Origin: Setoptus koraiensis
Lineage: Eukaryota; Arthropoda
Assembly (NCBI GenBank): GCA_048013815.1
Contig: CM106586.1
Coordinates: forward strand, 6,696,001 to 6,760,000
Length of the DNA: 64,000 nt
Reading direction: 5' to 3'
Below are positions 37,427 to 47,466 of the stretch, one piece after another. The translations under genes were made by a program, and so were the position numbers. Below the pieces are notes generated by a model that saw only the letters and a list, made by a program, of their open reading frames with translations, did not search any database and was not told where the DNA came from. The stretch's first letter is position 1. Every line of letters begins with the position of its first letter.

Positions 37427-38797
37427 TTAATCATACATGATTAAATCGGCGGCGCTGTGAAAGTCATTAAGCGACGATGAATTAGAGGTTGTGAGACCAT
37501 CGGAAGTATATTGACTATTATAGGCAGTTGTAATACTTTGACTGATATCACCTTCATCATCGGTGCCCAATAAAAATTCGTGATGTTTTATCAGTTGCTC
37601 GGTAAGAACTGCCTGAATACTAATCATCTGCAGTGTTTCCAACCCGCCGGACAGCTCCAACTCTTTAGGTTTGAGAAGATTTGGTGCCCAAACAATGGCG
37701 ACATTCTTCGAGTCCATACCAGTCTTATCTCCATTGGCTGCTATGCAAGCAAGATGGCGAATGAGAAACTTGAGGGTCTTATAATGAACTTTTGGCAGTT
37801 GCAAAAGGAGCAGTCTGAGATCTTCTAGAATGGCTTGGTGTGTTTTGATTTGCTCTTGTTGTTCAGCGTCCTCTGAATCAACGTCTTTGTCGTTATTGTT
37901 ACCTTCACTTTTGATCTTATTTGGACAATTTGTTTTGGTTAGTTTAGTAGGGCTTGTGAATGATGATGAGATACACTTAATGGTTGAGTTCTCTACTATA
38001 GATGACATGGACAAAAGTTGGGGTTCTCTAGATGTACATTTTGAAGATGAACTGCTACCTGGCGTTTGCTCGGGCATGAATAGATTGACGAATTTGTCAT
38101 ACCTGGATAAGGTGATAAAATGATATAATGATTGCATCAATAACGAGTTGCTTTCAACAGCATATCTATTGGGTATCAAAATTAATGAGACTACTTACAA
38201 CTGGAATGTCAACAGAGGAGTTGGCAGCTCTCTAAAATATTGCTTCATAACACAAGCAACGGCGTGTGCATCGTTAGAGATATTCTCACTATCAATGGTT
38301 TTTTGGAGGGGATTCTCATCAAAGTCGTGACGTAATTGATGAATATTACTGCGCATACCAGACAATCGATATATACCAAATAAAATGCCATTTTTCTCTA
38401 TGTAATTGGCGCAACATCTTACAATTTGTGGTATGCAATCGTCACTAGTATTAAAAAAGTTGACATGATCTATAAGATCACAACCAAAAACTTTGGATGA
38501 GTGATTGTTGTATTGCTTCTGCGAATTGTATACCCTGGAATTTATTTTCTTTCTGGCTTTCATGTTACTAGAACTTCTCTGATTGCAAAAACTGAATATC
38601 CACAACAACTTTTGGTGGTCCTGTCTTTCGGTATCATTGTGCGAAAATAGTTGCTGCTGTTTTGTGTTTTGCTGTAAATTTTGATGCTTCAATCTCCTTT
38701 TTCGAGATTTCCTCACTTCATTGTAATGTGTACAGGTAGCTTCTTTGAATGAAGTGAAAGAATCAATCAGACGTCTCCCCAGTGTAGTGACTGCCAT
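37427..38797 (-). CDS. RhoGAP protein, CdGAP/ARHGAP31-33-like
   Basis: Two exons, 38797-38199 and 38102-37427, are joined across a 96-bp intron (donor GTAAGT, acceptor TTATCCAG). The join creates the family-typical LLTFQLYDKF and a 424-residue protein. Residues 103-200 begin the RhoGAP domain (VFGCDLIDH) and include the catalytic arginine finger in GIYRLSG (Arg144) and the conserved YFRELPTPLL. Exon 2 completes the domain with LPKVHYKTLKFLIRHL and the diagnostic AIVWAPNLL. Known members stimulate GTP hydrolysis by Cdc42 and Rac at the cytoskeleton and membrane. Between the domain halves there is a Ser/Lys/Glu-rich insertion of roughly 75 residues (after VNLFMPEQ, before HQAILEDLRLLL) that the usual domain lacks. 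The N-terminus is basic, with no PX or SH3 domain visible, so an upstream exon may be missing. The minus-strand AATAAA at 37275-37270 could end the transcript. Confidence 0.85.
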
Positions 38798-41700
38798 GGT
38801 TTAACCATGTGTAAAATATCTTGCAATAGATCTAATAGGTCGGATGAACAGATTGGACAGAATAGTTTCCGTGGCAGAAAAAGAAAATGATAATATAGCT
38901 GGCAAATTTTTTACAAGACAGCTAGTGAATATTGCAGATGGTCATGGCGCAATGATAGTTGATTTCGTTGAAATTGTATGGTGTTTGGCAATAGTCCATC
39001 AGTTTAAAGTACATTCGTAAGACTAGAGATATAAGTCCATTTATTTTGTCGATGTTTAGAAAGCTTATTAGCACTTCTTCGTGCAGCTATATATCTTATA
39101 TAAATATTCTTGATAATAAGCAGGCGTCAAAATGTGTGTGTGAGTGTGTTGATGGATGAAGTGAAGAAGTCGATAAAGATCAGAAATATTATTATTGCGA
39201 GCAACTATTTGTGCCTTGTGTGTGGACAATGTTGGTTGTCAATTAGATTTGTTGCGCTATTTTGGGGATATTAAAATATATATTAGTGGTGGTGTACAAC
39301 TCTTGTGCGACTTTTAGTTAATCTAAAACTTGCGGCAATATGTAAGAACGCTGGTGGCGGCGTAATTATGCTCGAGCTTATTAAATGAACTTATTTGGCT
39401 ACTAGTCAATTTTTGTCACTTTGGACGAGAGCTGAGCTATCTCGTTTCTCGTATGTAATATGGCTAGTCGTAAATGGTAATATCGTGATATACATAGATA
39501 GATATACATACTAGCAATTACATTGATTATTGCTGCTATGATATGTGCTGCTGTCTATGTTGCTAACTAAAAGTATCGCTAGCGCTAGTGCTAAGTGAAA
39601 GATGATAGACACCAAGACGATCCTCAGCGTTCGTGATATCAAGACAATTCTGATGTCAATGGTTGTTAATTATACAATCATCTAGTTTAACGATGACTGA
39701 TTGGACCGTTGTTGCTATTGCTGCGTTGCTGCTTCTGTCGTTGTGTTTGGCTGTGTTTTTTTTTTTGTCGTTGTCGTTGCTCAAATGAGAGCACTCGTCG
39801 TGTTAGTTGATAAGAAGTGATAATGGGAATTAATAAAGTTCACTCACTAACTAGCTGTGGTGTAATATAATCAAGCGGCAACGATCATCTATTTTGCTGG
39901 GTTCACCTATTGTTTGTGGGTGCGCTAGTGGTTGCAAGTTGCCGAAATTGATCTGACTTTGCGTAATAGTAATAGTTGATTATTATAATACTAACTTTAG
40001 TGGTGATAATGATAGTAGTAATGTCTGCGCGAGTCCTCTGACTGTGGTTCTTCTTACATCTTATTATTTATCAGCGATGATTTTATTGAGCGGTTATTGA
40101 GCCTGAGCATGTTTCTATATTGTGAGCATTATATTTATGTCTATGTGATTGTGGTGCAAAGTGAAAATTCATTGTTGATCCATTATCTTGATGTTATTGT
40201 GTGTGTGTGCCTAACAGGCTAATTGTCATGAGAATTTGCTGGTGCTGTACTAGGTTTCGTGGTATTAGTGGTGGTTGTCATGATGATGATGTTGTTGATG
40301 GTGATGGTGGTGGCGGCGGCGGTGGCGGCATCAGTGACTGAGCTAGAGTGACTGGGAATGGCTTAATCGAGGGGAAAATATAAACACGGAACTGGCAGTG
40401 GTTGATGGATAGATAATGTTGTTGTAAATAATAATATTATTAGCGATATCTCCGTCAAGTCCGTTGTGTCAACCTGGAGTGTTCACCTGAAGTGTTGAGT
40501 GAATTATGAAAATTGTTGTTGAAAATTGTTTCGATAATTGTTTGCCTGTGGTGCCAGCGCGGTATGGAAATTGTGTCTGTTTCAATACTGTAAACAGTTT
40601 ATTGCCAACACATTACCAGTCAATTAATATTAACAAATTGTTAATAACAATATAGTGTGTGTGTTGGATTACTCGAATGCAATAATAGCGTCCGTCCAAG
40701 GATAACCGTAACCATTATTGTTGTTGCTGCTCGACTGGATGGCGTCTGGATTGCTATCAGTGTTATTAATAATAATATTTATTCATTGGTGTATTTGTCG
40801 TAATATCTGTCTCTGTATCTATCGTGTGTTTATCGTATGTGTGGTAAATTAACAAGAGTGATAATTATTTGTAAGCTCTGCTGCTGCTGCTGATGTGGTG
40901 GCGGTTGTTATGGTTGTGGTTGTTGTTGTTAACGTTTATTAATGCGTGGCTTCTTGCGCTAACGCTATTACGTATTTGTAAGTCGAATGTTTTCGCTTTG
41001 CCCATGTCCTGCGCCCTCTGTGCAACTTAAACACTGCGCAAGCAAGTGTCTGTCTGGCCGGCTCTGTGTGCGCATCGATTTGTGTGTCTCGTGAGCAGCC
41101 TCTGTGGTGCACCGTGTATTTGAATGCATTTGAAACACTGTGTGTTGTTGTTTCGAAATTCGAATGCTAGGATTGGTGTTGATTTGTTCGATTCTGTCGC
41201 TGCTGAACTCGCTGCAGTGCATTCGCAATGGTGTTGGCAACTTTAGACGCACCACAATTGCCAGCTGCCGTGTACACTTGTGTCCACTCTCGCAACTCTT
41301 CTTTTCCCTCTTACTCACCCCGGCCAGCGAACAATGAGCGACCTATAACGCTCCGTTCGCCCAACACTAACTTGTAAACGTCCGCCTGCCTGCAGGAACC
41401 GACTGCGCTGCCGAGCTCGGTCCTGCTCGGCACACAAAACAACGACGGACGCTTTCTCGCCTGAGCGCTCTTGTCTGCGACTCAACTGCAGCTTGCCAGC
41501 CGCGCTCCCCTGTCAACCTGCAGCCTGCAAATAGCTGCACACGGCCATTGCCTGCCGTCGCACTGGTACAGTGTGCACTTTTTACAAGTTATGACTAATG
41601 CACTTTAGCGAGAAACTTCTCTCTCTCTCTCCCTCTCTCTCCCCTTCTATCTCGGTCGGTCGCCAAGCTCGCCTGTCCAAATACAGCAACACTTGTTTAC

Positions 41701-42559
41701 TATGTTGTAAGTGTGTTACCATAGGGACGGATTGCGCTATTCTGTCATTATTCGACACACTCATGACGATCTCCGTCTAAGTTCGACGGTCTAACTCTTC
41801 CTTGCTATTCCGCGCCAACCAAACCCCTACATTATTTTCTTTTTGCAGGAAACTTGCCAGTGATGCTAACCCAACTTATGGACTTACCTCGAACGGCGAG
41901 CAAACGGAATGTTGTCCCCGTCCCAATCGCGCCTAAAGCCGCGTGCAGACTCAAAAACACGGAGCAGCATCCCGATAAAGGTGTAACTGTCTTGTTGTCT
42001 CGCAGATCGGATGATAAAAGTTCTTCATTAAGTATACCACAATTGCTAACAATCAAAGCAAACAAGATTAGTCATAGATAACAACAAGTTTGTGTGCCTA
42101 CCCATACATTAGTGCCATCGTTACACTAGCTGTGTGCTGCTGGTGCTCACGATTATATCATGATGTTCCAGTTGTTTCGTAACTAAAGTATACAGACAGA
42201 TTGTGAGTCTTCTGGGACACCAATTGAGGAGGGAGGTAATAGACTCTTGTACTGGGTGGAAATCTGCCAATACCTTTGGCCGTAGTTCAAGAGGAATGCG
42301 CCAGAGGCGCTTGCGTCAGCCTAAAAATGCACTGAAAAGCTCGAGGTGACTCGATAAATGTTCGGGTGCGCTCGTGGTCACGAAACGTGTACAGTACAAT
42401 CGAGTGCGCAATGATGGTGACACGAGGGTCGAATTTGTGCTCTCCCCCCGCTCATTGGACTCACCGCACCGAGGGCGTACTACACGTAGTGCGGCTGCAC
42501 CGTGTGCATTATCTACCCCTTTGTGAATTCACTTTCAAGGAACTCAAAACCAAGACGGT
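38798..42559. other. Long non-coding interval upstream of the RhoGAP gene
   Basis: No coding gene is supported. GTT/GAT/GGT simple repeats occur near 39700-39780 and 40270-40330, with a T10 run near 39757. A CT-rich microsatellite lies at 41618-41646. A plausible plus-strand splice acceptor (TTTTCTTTTTGCAG) ends at 41850, and the following short frame begins KLASDANPTYGL. A signal-peptide-like start (MLGLVLICSILSLL) occurs at 41164. I could not connect these into a gene. The 3' part, from about 42200, may be 5' sequence of the copia-type element. Confidence 0.4.
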
Positions 42560-43072
42560 TTGAATGTCAACAACAACACGAATGTGTCACCACTGAACAA
42601 CCCAAATGCACCACCTAACAACATGTATGCACTAATCAACAACTTGAATGTACCACAAGGGAACTCAAATGTACCACCGAACAACCCGACTGGACCATCA
42701 GACTACCAGTTGAACATGATTGCAAGGCAGAATGTGTACGACCCAAACAGAAACTTGAATGAAAACTACAGTTATGGTCCATCAGGAGGTGATGGTCGTC
42801 ATTACAACCCACCTACTAGGAACATACATACGACATCCATCAATATAAAGTTGAACAATACAAACTATTCGACTTGGAAATTCACGATCAAACAAATATT
42901 ACAAAACCGCCAGCTTTCGAGAGTCGTATACGGAGATACTTCAGATATGCACCCAACTGAAGTACAACATAGAGATGCTGAAGCTTCTGAGCTGCTTACG
43001 ACCTCGCTAGATCCTAAAATTGTCAACAAGATCATACTGTGCAAGAATTCACGTGATATATGGGACAAGTAA
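42560..43072 (+). mobile_element. Copia-type retrotransposon Gag fragment
   Basis: The ORF has an Asn/Pro-rich leader (residues 1-90) followed by a Gag core: KLNNTNYSTWKFTIKQIL, then a helical stretch ending TTSLDPKIVNKIILCKNSRDIWDK. The order 'L-x-x-x-N-Y-x-x-W' and, about 75 residues later, 'I-W-D-K' is characteristic of Ty1/copia Gag (UBN2/retrotran_gag families). The frame stops exactly at IWDK, where intact copies normally continue, and no protease, integrase or reverse transcriptase follows before the gap. The first codon is TTG at 42557-42559 or ATG 42563-type; the true start is uncertain. It is a truncated, probably dead copy. Confidence 0.7.
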
Positions 43073-43180
43073 TACTGATCAAATCAGTATTTCGAGCGCT
43101 TAATTTTTCGTGTGGAAAAGTATTGTTGAAGAATTCAAAGGAGTTTATGACAACCTGTTAACCACCGAACTTGAAAATGT

Positions 43181-43225
43181 GACCATCGAACATAGACCAT
43201 CGAACACTGACCACCGAACATCGAN
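43181..43225. repeat. 14-nt minisatellite at the edge of an assembly gap
   Basis: Units of the form GACCATCGAACACT repeat three times up to the first N. The array probably continues into the gap and may be why the assembler stopped. Confidence 0.75.
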
Positions 43226-43724
43226 NNNNNNNNNNNNNNNNNNNNNNNNNNNNNNNNNNNNNNNNNNNNNNNNNNNNNNNNNNNNNNNNNNNNNNNNNNN
43301 NNNNNNNNNNNNNNNNNNNNNNNNNNNNNNNNNNNNNNNNNNNNNNNNNNNNNNNNNNNNNNNNNNNNNNNNNNNNNNNNNNNNNNNNNNNNNNNNNNNN
43401 NNNNNNNNNNNNNNNNNNNNNNNNNNNNNNNNNNNNNNNNNNNNNNNNNNNNNNNNNNNNNNNNNNNNNNNNNNNNNNNNNNNNNNNNNNNNNNNNNNNN
43501 NNNNNNNNNNNNNNNNNNNNNNNNNNNNNNNNNNNNNNNNNNNNNNNNNNNNNNNNNNNNNNNNNNNNNNNNNNNNNNNNNNNNNNNNNNNNNNNNNNNN
43601 NNNNNNNNNNNNNNNNNNNNNNNNNNNNNNNNNNNNNNNNNNNNNNNNNNNNNNNNNNNNNNNNNNNNNNNNNNNNNNNNNNNNNNNNNNNNNNNNNNNN
43701 NNNNNNNNNNNNNNNNNNNNNNNN
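43226..43724. other. Assembly gap (about 500 N)
   Basis: The run of N gives no sequence. Frames drawn across it are meaningless. The round length suggests a placeholder rather than a measured size. Confidence 0.99.
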
Positions 43725-44006
43725 TACAGCAACGGTAGAAAAACAAAGAGAGAATCCCCCCGCAATCCTCTCACAAACACCTTCAACACCACATCAGGAG
43801 TCACATGGTCTAGATGTGATGGTTGGGTGTGTGTGTTTTTTAGGTGGTTTTTGTTTTTTGTGTTTTTTATTTTATGATGTGACAAAATATAATCATTAGT
43901 CTCAAGTCATTGCGTGAGTTGCGGAATACTCTGGTCCTGTGCGAGTGCAATGGATAGTAATGTCGAGACCTGTAAGCCACGCTAAGGACTTGGTCAAACT
44001 ATTCTA

Positions 44007-44534
44007 GTGAGCAAGTGCAAGAACTGCAGCGAGATTGATTGCATTGACAGTGGCCCGATGATTGGTGAGAAGAAACTCAACATATATGAAATAAATTCAA
44101 GAAGCGTCCTTGCTATGGCAACAATTGGTGTTGGACATAAGGCCCTGAAAACCGTTTGCGCCACACTCAACTTACAAAAACCAATCAACAAGAACAGTTA
44201 TTCAGAACATGTGAAAAAGCTTGCTGATGCGAGTGAATTTGTGGCACGATCATCATTCAGAAACGCCGTAACCAAAGAAATAGAACCGACTGGATTCACT
44301 GATCTACATGAATATAAACATAAAGGAACATTGAGTGAAAATATTTTGGAGGCAATGTTACCGGTATACCAAAAAAACTGCAGAAGAAGCGTTCTCGCTA
44401 GGTGTGTCGGCGGGCACAACCAGAATGCTAATGAGTCGGTCAACTCACGAATATGGAGGCGAGCATCAGAGAAGACTTTCTGCGGATTTGAGGCACTAAG
44501 ATTAGCGGCTTATCAGTTGAGAAAACCTTTCTAG
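44007..44534 (+). pseudogene. Internally deleted Mutator-like transposase remnant
   Basis: The N-terminal part reads YEINSRSVLAMATIGVGHKAL followed by a Leu/Asn-rich stretch and NSYSEHVKKLADAS, the pattern of the Mutator-like transposase domain found in many invertebrate genomes. About 70 residues later the frame jumps to the family's C-terminal signature: a conserved Cys, GGHNQNANESVNSRIW and a following KTFCGFEALRLAAYQ. In intact relatives a DDE nuclease region of several hundred residues separates these parts. Here it is absent although the frame is uninterrupted. No ATG begins the frame (it opens at GTG 44007; the first Met is near residue 18). This is the expected form of a non-autonomous deletion derivative. 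Terminal inverted repeats were not found by eye. Confidence 0.65.
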
Positions 44535-44561
44535 CATCAATATTTTTGTGGTTATGATGCG

Positions 44562-45158
44562 ATGTCGTCAAGTTGGTTGATATCTGATTCACAAGAGCTA
44601 GAGACCAAGAACATGCAGCGAACGATTGCAAAATTAGAGAAACCAAAATATAAAAGATCAGATATACCTACATACCGTGGTTATGATGATCGAATTACCT
44701 CCACCGATTGGATTAAATTTTATAATCGATTCGCTGAAGAAGACGATCGGCCTGAAGCAAGGAAAATCCGCCAAATGTGTGCTTATCTTGGTAAATTGGC
44801 ACTTCAATGGTACTTCAATCATATACAGGATTTCGATCTCGATTGGGAACAAGTCGAAGAGATATTTACAGATCCATTTGGAGTTGACGATAGACCAGAC
44901 TTCAACAAGATTTTCGATAAACGATGGAACCCTGAAAATGGATCACTGATGAAATATTATCAGATGAAGGTGAGCGAATGTGAATCGGCTAATATAAAGA
45001 ATGAGCTAGTCATACAGATTCTCACAAGAGGTCTACCTGGTCATATGAGGCCATGGTTTGTTACATTGAGGAGGTTAGCAGAACCTCAAGAATGGTCCGG
45101 AGAAGTGAATCAAGCATATGCTAATCATCGAGAGGACAAAAGGAGAAATCATCCTTGA
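44562..45158 (+). mobile_element. Intact Gag-like ORF (retrotransposon-derived), 198 residues
   Basis: The frame runs ATG to stop without a break. A polar N-terminus leads into YRGYDDRITSTDWIKFYNRF, a helix with KIRQMCAYLGKLALQWYF, then FDKRWNPENGSLMKYYQM and ELVIQILTRGLPGHMRPW. This is the capsid-like pattern of Ty3/gypsy and related Gag proteins ('F-x-G-x-x-D-x-W', 'A-x-x-W', 'L-x-x-G-L-P'). No zinc knuckle, protease or reverse transcriptase follows. The ORF ends 24 nt before the diverged direct repeat. It could be the last intact gene of a decayed element or a host-retained Gag gene; retention of a full frame without pol is notable but not proof. Confidence 0.6.
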
Positions 45159-45181
45159 AGCTCCATCAAATTTGAATCAAG

Positions 45182-45241
45182 AGTCCCCTTAATCACACGG
45201 GTGTATCATTAGACACAACAAGATACCTCTATATTTTCTAA
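45182..45241. repeat. Direct repeat, copy 1 (60 nt)
   Basis: This copy starts AGTCCCCTTAATCACACGGG and matches 46749-46809 at all but about three positions. It lies just after the Gag-like ORF. Flanking sequence is not shared. Confidence 0.8.
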
Positions 45242-45840
45242 CAATCTGGATGAAGGACTCTTAGACGGAACAACAGCGGGAACTCACGCCAAGGAGATCC
45301 GGGATCTAGTAATCAATGAATCATGGTATATATATTAATAATATTCGTTTTTTTTCGCGATATATAAGATATTATAATAGTCGAAAATGATCGAAACTCT
45401 TGAATCAATCTGGATGTTCAATCAATCTGTGATTGATCTGAGTAAAGACAGCCGATGAAATTCACGTGATACTTCAAGACTGCTTGGATCAATTACATTT
45501 GGCAACAGATAACACAACTCAGATTGGTCTTTCGACCGCTCTAGAAGGCCTCCAACCCCTATTGAAAACTATGAGATCCCATTTGCAGCCCAAAATGTCG
45601 TCAGCCATCAGACTATTTTTACAAGCCGGCAACAAAATCTGAGGCACCTACTCAGGGCACCCAAGTATGGCCCCACCAATGCAAAAAGGAATACATTAAT
45701 ACATCAACCACCAAATAATCCTTTAGCTGCCTTGAGACTACTCATTAAACCTTTGCTTTTCACTGTTACGGTAGGTCGACGCCTGAGAAAATCATAGAAC
45801 GTAAGGATGACTTGTCTCTTGGATTCAACTATTTCTTAAT

Positions 45841-46240
45841 TTGCCTATTTCCATCTATATTAATGAAAAACCACAGTTCACAGGAACCTGTTATGCCGGC
45901 GCAACTATTGCTAGCTACGAAAACAACAAACCGAAACGCTGGTTTCCGCTGGAAGAGTCGGTCTTTTATTCACAGAAAGGAGGACAATTCAGAGACACAT
46001 TGAACAAATGGAATAATTCATTTTTTTCGTCACTCTATAACAAGTATACTCGAAGATCTCAAAATTGAATATGGATCTAATGTTGGAGAATTGTTTGATA
46101 GATTGGATCAATATAGTGAAAACAAGAAGAAGAGCAACATGAAGAAGAAGGAAGTAACCGATATAGACGACGAAGACACTGAAAACGACCCCGAAAAGTA
46201 TATTTGCTATGAGAGTCGTATGGCAGATTGGTTGAAGTGA
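45841..46240 (+). pseudogene. Unrecognised ORF with an apparent frameshift
   Basis: From 45841 a frame reads ISIYINEKPQFTGTCYAG and ENNKPKRWFPLEESVFY, a beta-rich, C2-like pattern, and closes at 46068. A second frame takes over near a T7 run at about 46021 and continues with acidic/Lys-rich sequence (LKIEYGSNVGELFDRL) to TGA at 46238-46240. AATAAA lies at 46379-46384. The two pieces have matching, non-random composition, so a +1/-1 error or mutation in the T run is likely. I do not recognise the family. It could be a gene fragment carried in by the surrounding elements. Confidence 0.35.
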
Positions 46241-46452
46241 ATTATCTCAGCTGCTGTTTCAATTTTGTTTTTACATCATAACATTTTCGTCATTTGAGAT
46301 AATTGACTCAAATTTCCACCACCAACTTGCCTTACTATAGCGCATTGTGTGATGAAAAATTATGTTAGTCGTGACCCAAATAAAGAATCTGTATCAACAA
46401 AAACAAGTGTAATTTTTTTCGAACCATTTTTTTTATATCTAAATCTAGAGAT

Positions 46453-46692
46453 TTATGGATTATTTTTAGTCATACGATGGAGCACATCGCGCTGATCAGA
46501 ATAGTCTTCAAATTTTCGAAATATAAGCAACGGATCAGAAGTTATCGTGTAAAAACGATGCACCTTGGTGTGCCTGTCTGACCAGTTACGTAACGTGCGC
46601 CGATAATCAAATGTGAGATTTTTCTGTGCAGGTATGTGAGTTGACTCCGGGGGCACGTTCTGTGTGAAAATCAGCACTCTAGCGGTCGCCAT
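46453..46692 (-). CDS. Unrecognised 79-residue ORF (tentative)
   Basis: An ATG at 46692 (context GTCCATGG) opens a frame reading MATARVLIFTQNVPPES with a basic, aromatic C-terminal half (KVHRFYTITSDPLLIFRKFE). It has mixed composition unlike the repeat-derived frames elsewhere. It contains a TTACGTAA palindrome in its body and lies between transposon pieces. No homology is recognised. Confidence 0.25.
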   Translation of the reverse strand: MATARVLIFTQNVPPESTHIPAQKNLTFDYRRTLRNWSDRHTKVHRFYTITSDPLLIFRKFEDYSDQRDVLHRMTKNNP

Positions 46693-46748
46693 GGACACTG
46701 TGCAAGCGAGTCAAGATTGATAGTTTTGGAACACCATGTTCCCTTGGC

Positions 46749-46809
46749 AGTCCCCTTAATCACACGGGTGTATCATTAGATACAACGAGATACCTCTATG
46801 TTTTTCTAA
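46749..46809. repeat. Direct repeat, copy 2 (61 nt)
   Basis: It is the partner of 45182-45241, in the same orientation and 1.57 kb downstream. It is followed by TGTGAGTCAC-type sequence and an AATAAA at 47115-47120, which has the appearance of an LTR, but the other LTR could not be located. Confidence 0.8.
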
Positions 46810-46924
46810 GAACGATGTGTGAGTCACGGGCTGTGAGTCACAAGTAAATGTCAAAAGTAATTACATAAGCAACAACCGTTAGTCAATCGTATTGTATCAG
46901 TTCGCTGACTCACTTTATTGCATC

Positions 46925-47107
46925 ATGGCGAAACTTGCCACTTCTCCTGATATCCCGGATACCCTAAACGCCTCTCGAGACTGTTCACGCCTTACAGCAC
47001 TGGTACGCGACAACATCGAGCCTCGGGTATACGCTCTAAAATTGAACGTGCTCACTCGCACATGCTGCTGTGCGTGCACCACTTTACCGCACATTATTTT
47101 CAGCTGA
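46925..47107 (+). CDS. Possible 60-residue ORF with a downstream AATAAA (tentative)
   Basis: ATG at 46925 (MAKLATSPDIPDTLN) runs to TGA at 47105-47107, and AATAAA follows at 47115. The Cys-rich end (TRTCCCACTT) matches no family known to me. Given the adjacent repeat copy it may be part of an LTR transcript leader and not a host gene. Confidence 0.2.
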   Translation: MAKLATSPDIPDTLNASRDCSRLTALVRDNIEPRVYALKLNVLTRTCCCACTTLPHIIFS

Positions 47108-47466
47108 TCTGATGAATAAAAAATATACATTGCGTTCTCGCATCAATTCCATCTTTACACACAATGTAATATAATACTAGCACAGACTATAATACACTCG
47201 TTATCATCAAATCTATAGGATATACAGATATATTTAGATATTCCCATCCCATGCTAACATATTGCTGCTCATCAAAACAATCCAATTCACCTTAACTACT
47301 TTTCACTTGGTTGGCAAGATCAATTTGTCTTGATTTTCAATCTATGTTTATGATTGAGGCACACGTTTCAACAAACTAGTTAATACCAGACACACAAATC
47401 CTAATTGATTGTTTCGTGATGAACATTTTGAAGCAATAACACTTGTTTTTTATAATCACACAAACA

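Noticed and set aside
43110..43885. ORFs of 200-255 codons spanning the N gap
   Set aside because: Most of their length is undetermined sequence, so no protein is implied.
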